A stretch of DNA of 5,655 nucleotides from an uncultured Clostridia bacterium (GTDB lineage Bacteria > Bacillota > Clostridia > Oscillospirales > Ruminococcaceae), in the NCBI GenBank assembly GCA_947165805.1, contig CAMVBT010000171.1, forward strand, positions 1 to 5,655. Reading direction: 5' to 3'. A program made the position numbers and the translations under genes. The notes beneath the pieces were generated by a model. It saw nothing but the letters and a program-made list of their open reading frames with translations, was not told the DNA's origin and searched no databases. Shown here piece by piece: positions 1-4,442 of this stretch; the stretch's first letter is position 1; each line of letters starts with the position of its first letter.

Positions 1-414
1 GAGGAACTGAAACCGATATCGAAGGTCGCGTCGGGCGGCGAGCTCTCGCGCATAATGCTGGCGATAAAGAGCGTTTCCGCGGAGAGCGACGATACTCCGA
101 CGATGATATTCGACGAGATAGATACGGGCATCAGCGGCAGGGCTGCACGCAAGGTCGGAAAGAAGCTGTCCGAGATATCGGAAAAGCGTCAGGTGCTCTG
201 CGTGACGCATCTCGCGCAGATAGCGGCGCTTTCGGACAACCATTTGCTGATACAGAAGAATACGGACGAGAAGCGCACCTACACCACCGTGCAGACGCTC
301 TCGTATGAAGATAAGGTGAAGGAAGTCGCGCGGCTCATCTCCGGAGGCGGCAGCGAGATATCGCTGAAAAATGCCGAGGAGTTGATACAGCGGCGCGGCG
401 GGGAAGAAGACTGA
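1..414 (+). CDS. recN: DNA repair ATPase RecN, C-terminal part (5' truncated by the window)
   Basis: RecN is an SMC-like ABC ATPase that acts at DNA double-strand breaks in recombinational repair. Only the last 137 codons are present; the family is usually about 550-570 residues, so the N-terminal Walker A lobe and the coiled coil lie upstream of the window. The visible piece is the C-terminal ATPase lobe. It has the ABC signature ASGGELSRIMLA (bases 28-63), the Walker B strand and catalytic pair MIFDE (103-117), then DTGISGRAA as the D-loop region, which is very characteristic of RecN, and the switch histidine in CVTHLAQIAA (His codon 208-210). The frame is open from base 1 and ends with TGA at 412-414. 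The next gene starts one base later, which suggests a shared transcript and translational coupling. An internal ATG at 55 lies inside the signature motif and is not a start. SbcC or SMC are less likely because IDTGISGRAA followed by THLAQIAA is the RecN pattern. Confidence 0.96.
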   Translation, partial: EELKPISKVASGGELSRIMLAIKSVSAESDDTPTMIFDEIDTGISGRAARKVGKKLSEISEKRQVLCVTHLAQIAALSDNHLLIQKNTDEKRTYTTVQTLSYEDKVKEVARLISGGGSEISLKNAEELIQRRGGEED

Positions 415-415
415 T

Positions 416-1162
416 ATGGAGCTGAGAGCTTGGGTCAGAAGCGCGGAGCAGCTTGACGAAGCGCTGAATGACGGCGGCATTTCGGCGGTCTGCGCGCCGA
501 TGGAGCTGCTTGACGAAAAATACGCCGTGTACGCGGACAGGCTGATAGCACTGACTCCGGAGTTTCTCGGCGGTATCGAGGAAAAGACGGAGAGAGCGCT
601 CCTGCGGCTGCGGGAGCGCGGTTTCAGGCGCGCCCTCGCGCACACAACCGGACACATAGAGCTGCTCGGGAGAACGGGCTTTGAGATATGCGGCGGCAGC
701 AGGCTAAACTGCACGAACAGCGAGACCATGCGTTTCTACGCGGACTGCGGGCTGTCGGATATCATCGTATCGACCGAGCTGACGGTACAGCGGATAAACA
801 GGCTCGAAAAGCCGATAAAGACCGGATTTATGGCATACGGCGCAATGCCGCTCATGCTGAACAGACGCTGTCCCGTGAGGGACGGAAAGCCCTGCGGCGG
901 CGCAGACAAAAAATGCGGCAGGCAGATAACCGACAGAAAAGGGAACCGGCTGAAAGTTCTGTGCTCGGAAAACTCGGTGGAGATACTGAACAGCGACACG
1001 CTCGTGCTGAGCGATAAGCTCGGCGACTTCGCGGCGGACTTTGCCATGCTGCGTTTCACATACGAAACGGATATCCGGAGCGTCATCAAAGCGTACAAGA
1101 ACGGAGAGCGCCCGGAATGCGAGCGCTTTACACGGGGGCTTTATTACAGAGGAGTGCAGTAA
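416..1162 (+). CDS. Short U32-family protein (peptidase U32 C-terminal-type domain only)
   Basis: This 248-residue protein resembles the C-terminal portion of U32 family ('collagenase-like peptidase') proteins. Motifs seen in order are an LN-x-x-NS type segment (98-102), STELTVQRI (119-127), YGAMPLM (141-147), a cysteine cluster C152, C160, C167 and C183 around TDRKG (172-176), ILNS (190-193), and a terminal FTRGLYYRGV (238-247). Characterised U32 members such as UbiU/UbiV and the tRNA or rRNA hydroxylation factors TrhP and RlhA act in hydroxylation chemistry, and in UbiU/UbiV cysteines hold a [4Fe-4S] cluster. By analogy this protein may bind Fe-S; whether it is a protease is doubtful. The usual N-terminal half with its E-x-F-x-H-G-type signature is absent, and 248 residues is short against about 300-800 for the family. 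ATG 416 follows the recN stop by one base with only a weak purine-rich site (GGGAAGAAGA, 401-410), so coupling to recN is likely. The stop TAA overlaps the dut start. Substrate and exact role are unknown. Confidence 0.83.
   Translation: MELRAWVRSAEQLDEALNDGGISAVCAPMELLDEKYAVYADRLIALTPEFLGGIEEKTERALLRLRERGFRRALAHTTGHIELLGRTGFEICGGSRLNCTNSETMRFYADCGLSDIIVSTELTVQRINRLEKPIKTGFMAYGAMPLMLNRRCPVRDGKPCGGADKKCGRQITDRKGNRLKVLCSENSVEILNSDTLVLSDKLGDFAADFAMLRFTYETDIRSVIKAYKNGERPECERFTRGLYYRGVQ
1148..1154 (+). promoter_or_regulatory. Ribosome binding site of dut
   Basis: AGAGGAG lies seven bases before ATG 1162 and decides that start over an in-frame ATG at 1117. The 1117 start would add 15 residues that have no dUTPase character and come from the end of the upstream gene read in another frame. 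The site lies inside the last codons of the U32-like gene. Confidence 0.75.
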
Positions 1163-1599
1163 TGAACATAAAAACGAAAAAACTGAACGAAAACGCGAGG
1201 CTGCCGTTCCGCGCCACCGAGGGCAGCGCCGGAGCCGATCTTTTCGCCTGCATCGGCGAGGATATCACCATAGCCCCGGGCGAGCGGAGGCTCATACCTA
1301 CGGGTATCGCGATAGAGCTGCCGGACAGCGGGTGCGGGGCGTTCGTTTTCCCGCGCAGCTCGGTCTCGAGCAAATTCGGCGTGTCTCTCGCGAACTGCGT
1401 GGGCGTTATCGACAGCGATTACCGCGGTGAGATAAAAGTGCCTCTCATCAACCACTCGGACGAGCCCTACACTGTCCGGGACGGCGACAGGATAGCGCAG
1501 ATGGTGATACTGCCCGTCATTGTTCCTGATTATACCGAGAATGAACAGCTCGGCGATACGGCGCGCGGCGGGGGAGGCTTCGGCTCTACCGGAAAGTGA
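1162..1599 (+). CDS. dut: Deoxyuridine 5'-triphosphate nucleotidohydrolase (dUTPase)
   Basis: Trimeric dUTPase hydrolyses dUTP to dUMP and pyrophosphate in the cytoplasm, keeping uracil out of DNA and supplying dUMP for thymidylate synthesis. All five conserved motifs of the trimeric family are visible in this 145-residue protein: motif 1 GSAGADLFA (21-29), motif 2 PRSSVSSKFG (64-73), motif 3 NCVGVIDSDYRGE (78-90) with the catalytic-type aspartate D84, motif 4 RDGDRIAQ (106-113), and the C-terminal glycine-rich arm RGGGGFGSTG (135-144) that closes over the substrate. Length is normal for bacterial Dut, about 140-150. The start codon shares one base with the upstream TAA (TAATG) behind a good AGAGGAG site, so it is translationally coupled to the U32-like gene. 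Placement after recN gives a nucleotide-pool and DNA-maintenance flavour to this gene run, but that shared theme is inference. Confidence 0.97.
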   Translation: MNIKTKKLNENARLPFRATEGSAGADLFACIGEDITIAPGERRLIPTGIAIELPDSGCGAFVFPRSSVSSKFGVSLANCVGVIDSDYRGEIKVPLINHSDEPYTVRDGDRIAQMVILPVIVPDYTENEQLGDTARGGGGFGSTGK

Positions 1600-1605
1600 C
1601 CGGCC

Positions 1606-1665
1606 GCGCTTTTACATCGTTTCGGCGGCGGTCTGTGCCTTGTCTGTAAAAGTGCCTAAAACGAT
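1606..1665. repeat. Two interleaved inverted repeats downstream of dut
   Basis: The first stem is GCGCTTTTACA (1606-1616) with TGTAAAAGTGC (1645-1655): 11 pairs including one G-U, with a 28-base loop. The second is ATCGTTT (1616-1622) with AAACGAT (1659-1665), 7 pairs. The order of arms is A-B-A'-B', so the two stems would form a pseudoknot-like or mutually competing arrangement. No T-run follows, so this is not a standard Rho-independent terminator, although it sits where the dut transcript should end. It may be a weak or Rho-assisted 3' end structure, or chance. Confidence 0.4.
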
Positions 1666-1701
1666 CCCATAATATTCCGTAAAATTTTCTGCTTTTGCAA
1701 G

Positions 1702-1730
1702 TTGTAACCGGCTGTAAATCGTGATATAAT
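1702..1730 (+). promoter_or_regulatory. Sigma-A type promoter for mreB, extended -10
   Basis: The -35 box is TTGTAA (1702-1707; consensus TTGACA), followed by a 17-base spacer and a perfect TATAAT -10 box (1725-1730). TG at 1722-1723 makes an extended -10 (TGaTATAAT). Transcription would start near 1736-1738, giving a leader of about 27 bases before the mreB ATG. This is the best promoter in the window and implies that mreB is expressed independently of the recN-dut run. Confidence 0.85.
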
Positions 1731-1754
1731 ACTATGTATCAACAGATATTTTTC

Positions 1755-1761
1755 GGAGGAG
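1755..1761 (+). promoter_or_regulatory. Ribosome binding site of mreB
   Basis: GGAGGAG sits just before ATG 1764, with four bases between GGAGG and the start. It supports this start over the in-frame ATG at 1734, which lies at or before the predicted transcription start and has no ribosome binding site. Confidence 0.8.
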
Positions 1762-1763
1762 TT

Positions 1764-2783
1764 ATGTTTACCAAGGATATAGGTATTGATCTGGGCACAG
1801 CGAATACGCTTGTATATATGAGAGGCAAAGGCATAATAATCCGCGAACCGAGCGTTGTCGCGGTGGACGTGAAATATGAGCGCGTCAGATATGTCGGACA
1901 GGAAGCGAAGGACGTGATAGGCAGGACCCCCGGCTCGATAATAGCTGTGAGACCCCTTAAAGACGGCGTTATAGCGGATTTCGACATGACGACGAGTATG
2001 CTCCAGGAGTTCATCTCCAAGGCCGTAAAGGGCAGAAAATTCATAAAGACGAGAGTTATAATCTGCATACCCTCGGGCGTTACGGCGGTAGAGCGCCGCG
2101 CGGTCAAGGAAGCGACCCAGAGTGCGGGCGCGAAGCGTGTCTCGATAATCGAGGAGCCCATGGCTGCGGCGATAGGAGCAGGCCTGCCTGTAGCGGAGCC
2201 CACGGGCAGCATGATAGTAGATATCGGCGGCGGCACCAGTGAGGTGGCGGTCATTTCTCTCGGCGGCATCGTGACCTCGCGTTCCGTGAGAGTCGCGGGT
2301 GACGAGTTCGACAACGCTATAATCAACTATATCAAGAAGAAATACAATCTGCTCATAGGCGAGCGCACCGCGGAGAACATCAAGATACAGATAGGCTCGG
2401 CATACCCTTACGCGGACAAGGAGCCCGTAATGGACATAAAGGGCCGCAATCTGCTCAACGGCCTGCCGGAGAACATCACGATCTCAAGCGAGGAGATACG
2501 CGAGGCACTTGCGGAGCCCCTCAGCCACGTTGTTGAGGCTATCAAAGTCACGCTTGAAAAGACGCCTCCGGAGCTCTCGGCGGACATAATAGATCAGGGC
2601 ATAATGCTCGCGGGCGGAGGCGCGCTTCTGAAAGGGCTCGACAAGCTGATAAACAAGGAGACCGGTATGCCCGTGAAGGTCGCGGAAAGGCCGCTGGACT
2701 GTGTTGCCGACGGCACCGGCAAGGTGCTCGAGAATATCGACAAGCTGATCGACGTGCTCAGCGACGACGATTCTAAATACTGA
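1764..2783 (+). CDS. mreB: Rod shape-determining actin-like protein MreB
   Basis: MreB is a bacterial actin homologue that forms membrane-bound filaments and positions the lateral-wall peptidoglycan machinery. The 339-residue product has normal length. Motifs are phosphate-1 [11 protein letters not shown] (5-15), the conserved [12 protein letters not shown] (102-113), the glutamate of [15 protein letters not shown] (128-142; E131 is the expected catalytic position), phosphate-2 [18 protein letters not shown] (151-168), AGDEFDNAI (178-186), and the adenosine motif [12 protein letters not shown] (281-292). The start at 1764 gives the typical [11 protein letters not shown] N-terminus; there is no separate N-terminal amphipathic helix of the enterobacterial kind, so membrane contact probably relies on the hydrophobic loop, as in other Gram-positive or Thermotoga MreB. 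The paralogue Mbl is possible from sequence alone, but the neighbouring mreC and mreD favour MreB. The gene has its own strong promoter and is followed directly by a terminator, so it may be largely monocistronic. Confidence 0.95.
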   Translation: MFTKDIGIDLGTANTLVYMRGKGIIIREPSVVAVDVKYERVRYVGQEAKDVIGRTPGSIIAVRPLKDGVIADFDMTTSMLQEFISKAVKGRKFIKTRVIICIPSGVTAVERRAVKEATQSAGAKRVSIIEEPMAAAIGAGLPVAEPTGSMIVDIGGGTSEVAVISLGGIVTSRSVRVAGDEFDNAIINYIKKKYNLLIGERTAENIKIQIGSAYPYADKEPVMDIKGRNLLNGLPENITISSEEIREALAEPLSHVVEAIKVTLEKTPPELSADIIDQGIMLAGGGALLKGLDKLINKETGMPVKVAERPLDCVADGTGKVLENIDKLIDVLSDDDSKY

Positions 2784-2794
2784 TCATATTATCG

Positions 2795-2829
2795 ATGTGC
2801 TTTGGAGTCGTTCTTCAAAGCACATTTTT
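2795..2829 (+). terminator. Rho-independent terminator after mreB
   Basis: A 13-pair hairpin has arms ATGTGCTTTGGAG (2795-2807) and CTTCAAAGCACAT (2813-2825), with one G-U pair and a five-base TCGTT loop. The T-run 2825-2829 follows directly. It starts 11 bases after the mreB stop. Its position means that most mreB transcripts should not continue into mreC. Confidence 0.88.
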
Positions 2830-2832
2830 ATA

Positions 2833-2860
2833 AAATGCAAAATGCAGAATGCAGAATGCA
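2833..2860 (+). repeat. Four tandem copies of the 7-mer RAATGCA
   Basis: AAATGCA, AAATGCA, GAATGCA and GAATGCA follow each other without gaps, differing only at the first base. A fifth partial AAAT follows. The right arm of the surrounding inverted repeat (2964-2980) carries the same unit on the other strand. The array is AT-rich and unlike the flanking coding DNA. Confidence 0.9.
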
Positions 2861-2980
2861 AAATTAATTGATATCGCTTAGCTATATATTTTGAGCGTGA
2901 CGTGATATGAAGAATTCTTCTCCGTTTGTCACAATTCAGATAAGCGGCGCAGCCGCAACAACAATTCTGCATTCTGCATT
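2841..2980. repeat. MITE-like or REP-like inverted-repeat element between mreB and mreC
   Basis: The arms AATGCAGAATGCAGAAT (2841-2857) and its exact reverse complement (2964-2980) form a perfect 17-base inverted repeat enclosing 106 bases. An inner pair CGCTTA (2875-2880) with TAAGCG (2941-2946) has exactly the same centre (2910.5). Further inward, GTGAC (2897-2901) pairs with GTCAC (2928-2932) around the palindrome GAAGAATTCTTC (2909-2920), both centred at 2914.5. A small GCGGC-gca-GCCGC hairpin sits at 2944-2956. There is no credible open reading frame and no transposase, so if mobile it would be non-autonomous. A target-site duplication cannot be told apart from the surrounding A-runs. 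It lies just after the mreB terminator and ends 21 bases before the mreC ATG. The symmetry is seen directly; mobility is inference. Confidence 0.6.
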
Positions 2981-2990
2981 AAAAAAAACC

Positions 2991-2997
2991 GGGTGGG
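2991..2997 (+). promoter_or_regulatory. Weak ribosome binding site of mreC
   Basis: GGGTGGG lies four bases before ATG 3002, next to an A8 run. It resembles GGAGG with one mismatch. An in-frame GTG at 2993 lies inside this site and has only A-rich sequence upstream, so ATG 3002 is preferred. No convincing sigma-A promoter was found between the mreB terminator and this point. Confidence 0.45.
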
Positions 2998-3001
2998 TAT
3001 T

Positions 3002-3844
3002 ATGAAGGAATTTTTTCAGAGCGTAAAATTCAAGATTATAATATGCATCTTCGCCCTTGTTTTCGGGATAATGATATATGCCGCCGTCGCGGGGGACAAT
3101 ATCATATTCCCGCGCAGCGTGCTCGAAACGATATCCCAGCCGTTCGTGACAGCGGGAAAGGCGGTCAGCGACTGGACTTCCGACACGATAGACACACTCG
3201 TCAACGCGGCGAAATACCGCGAGGAGAACGAAAAGCTCAAACAGATGCTCACCGAGATGTACGGCGAGCTGATAGACAAGGAAAAGACCGATGCCGACAA
3301 CGAGCAGTACCGCAGCATACTCGGCATTGCGGAGGAGCATACCGACTACACATGGTCGCCGCCCTGCACGGTCATAGCGAGGAACGCGGGCGACATAACC
3401 GGCGGCTTCACAATAGACCGGGGCAGAGCAGACGGCATAGAGCTCTATGACCCGGTATTCACGTCTGTGGGGCTGGTCGGCATAATAGGCGAGATATCCG
3501 AGCATTACTCGGTGGTGAATACCATTCTTTCGCCGGACGTAAAGGTCGGAGTGATAACCGCGGAGAGCAAGTCCGTCGGTGTCACGGAGAACGATGCCGA
3601 ATATGCCGCGGCAGGTTACTGCCTCGTCAGCTACGCCTCGAAGAGCGGCGGACTGAAAGAGGGCGAGACAGTGCTGACCTCGGGCAGCTCGCTGTTTCCG
3701 GGGAACATAATGATAGGACGGGTAAAAAGCGTTTACGACGACAAGAACGGCCTCACAAAACACGCTGTCATAGAACCGGCGTCAGATGTTTTCAAGGTTA
3801 CGGGCGTGTTTGTGGTGACGGGCTTCGACGGGCAGGAGCAGTAA
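3002..3844 (+). CDS. mreC: Rod shape-determining protein MreC
   Basis: MreC is a bitopic membrane protein of the elongasome that links MreB/MreD to the PBP2 transpeptidase outside the membrane. The 280-residue product has the expected layout: a short cytoplasmic N-terminus (MKEFFQSVKFK), one transmembrane helix (about 12-30), a coiled-coil region (about 62-110, including REENEKLKQMLTEMYGEL), and the extracytoplasmic double beta-barrel domain (about 118-275). Family motifs are VIARNAGDITGGFTIDRG (124-141), ADGIELYDPVFTSVGLVG (143-160), a GLKEGETVLTSG segment (217-228) and LFPGNIMIGRVKSV (231-244). Size and order match the family. The stop TAA is one base before the mreD ATG, so the two are coupled. 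Upstream lie the mreB terminator and an inverted-repeat element in place of a plain mreB-mreC junction, so its transcription source is unclear. The 275-residue reading frame on the opposite strand over this gene is a codon-bias shadow. Confidence 0.94.
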   Translation: MKEFFQSVKFKIIICIFALVFGIMIYAAVAGDNIIFPRSVLETISQPFVTAGKAVSDWTSDTIDTLVNAAKYREENEKLKQMLTEMYGELIDKEKTDADNEQYRSILGIAEEHTDYTWSPPCTVIARNAGDITGGFTIDRGRADGIELYDPVFTSVGLVGIIGEISEHYSVVNTILSPDVKVGVITAESKSVGVTENDAEYAAAGYCLVSYASKSGGLKEGETVLTSGSSLFPGNIMIGRVKSVYDDKNGLTKHAVIEPASDVFKVTGVFVVTGFDGQEQ

Positions 3845-3845
3845 T

Positions 3846-4442
3846 ATGAAGTACAGTATGAAGGAGCGCGGCGAGCTTTCGCGCGGGGAACGGGGAAGGC
3901 GGCTCGCGCGGCAGCTCATATATATCGCGCTGGTACTGTTTTTCTACGTTATCATGCGTGCCGGGATATTCGGAGCGTGGCAGCCGGTGTTCATAATACC
4001 GCTGGCGACTGCCGCGGCAATGTACAGGGACGAGCTTTCGGCGTGCCTGTTCGCGCTGCTCTGCGGCTATATGATCGACATAGCTTACGGGTTCGTGTTC
4101 GGGTTCAGCGCGGTATGGCTGATGACGGTTTGCGTTCTTGCCGCGCTGCTTGTGCGCAATCTGATACGGGTAAATATCGTGAATTTCATGATAATAACGA
4201 CTGCGGCGATACTGCTGGAGTTCTTTATGGATTATCTTTTCAACGTGCTGATCTGGAACGTGCCGCGGGGCGATGTGATACTTACGGCCTCGGTGATACC
4301 GACTGCCGCGGCAACGGCTGTGATGTCGCCGGCGGTTTATCTGCTCGTTTCATCGCTCGAGAGCAGGCTCGGCAGGACAGACAGCGGCATCGTGTACTAT
4401 GACGCGGACAAAAACAACGAAGAACGGGAGGACAAGGCTTGA
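3846..4442 (+). CDS. mreD: Rod shape-determining membrane protein MreD
   Basis: MreD is a small polytopic membrane protein that works with MreC in the elongasome. The 198-residue product has a basic, charged N-terminus (1-20) followed by about five or six hydrophobic segments (roughly 22-40, 44-60, 64-82, 86-104, 111-137 and 145-170), then a hydrophilic acidic tail (about 171-198). MreD sequences diverge strongly, so the call rests on topology, size, the FxxGYMIDIAYGFVFG segment (69-86), which resembles the family's G-x-x-x-D motif, and position directly after mreC. Start ATG 3846 has AGGAG at 3834-3838 with a seven-base spacing, one base after the mreC stop. An in-frame ATG at 3858 is a less well-placed alternative. 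The length is slightly above the usual 160-180, mainly because of both hydrophilic ends. Its stop overlaps the start of the next gene. Confidence 0.88.
   Translation: MKYSMKERGELSRGERGRRLARQLIYIALVLFFYVIMRAGIFGAWQPVFIIPLATAAAMYRDELSACLFALLCGYMIDIAYGFVFGFSAVWLMTVCVLAALLVRNLIRVNIVNFMIITTAAILLEFFMDYLFNVLIWNVPRGDVILTASVIPTAAATAVMSPAVYLLVSSLESRLGRTDSGIVYYDADKNNEEREDKA
4426..4431 (+). promoter_or_regulatory. Ribosome binding site that fixes the TTG start of the PBP gene
   Basis: GGGAGG lies seven bases before TTG 4439. No other strong site stands near the first in-frame ATG (4529), which would remove the membrane anchor. The site is inside the last codons of mreD. Confidence 0.8.

Noticed and set aside
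736..1098. Minus-strand reading frame of 120 residues over the U32-like gene
   Set aside because: Low-complexity Ser/Phe/Leu-rich shadow of a gene that shows clear family motifs on the + strand.
1117..1161. In-frame upstream ATG of dut
   Set aside because: The extra residues do not resemble dUTPase, and AGAGGAG points to ATG 1162.
1734..1763. In-frame upstream ATG of mreB
   Set aside because: It lies about at the predicted transcription start, lacks a ribosome binding site and would add ten residues absent from the family N-terminus.
2829..2896. Possible -10 boxes TATAAA (2829) and TATATT (2885) for mreC
   Set aside because: Neither has a -35-like hexamer at 16-18 bases; TTGATA (2868) is only 11 bases from TATATT. 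Not strong enough to annotate.
2784..2972. Small minus-strand reading frame of 62 residues in the mreB-mreC gap
   Set aside because: It is a translation of the terminator and the inverted repeat (repetitive Leu-His-Ser-Ala-Phe type sequence), with no sign of being a real protein.
2833..2980. CRISPR array or iteron-type origin suggested by the short repeats
   Set aside because: The units are 7 bases with no spacers, and there are no cas or replication genes nearby; the inverted symmetry fits a structured repeat element better.
2993..3001. GTG start of mreC three codons upstream
   Set aside because: It falls inside the G-rich presumed ribosome binding site and has only an A-run upstream.
2936..3763. 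Long reading frame of 275 residues on the minus strand over mreC
   Set aside because: It mirrors mreC codon bias, has no recognisable domain, is rich in Arg, Tyr and Val in a shadow-like way, and mreC is clearly the real gene.
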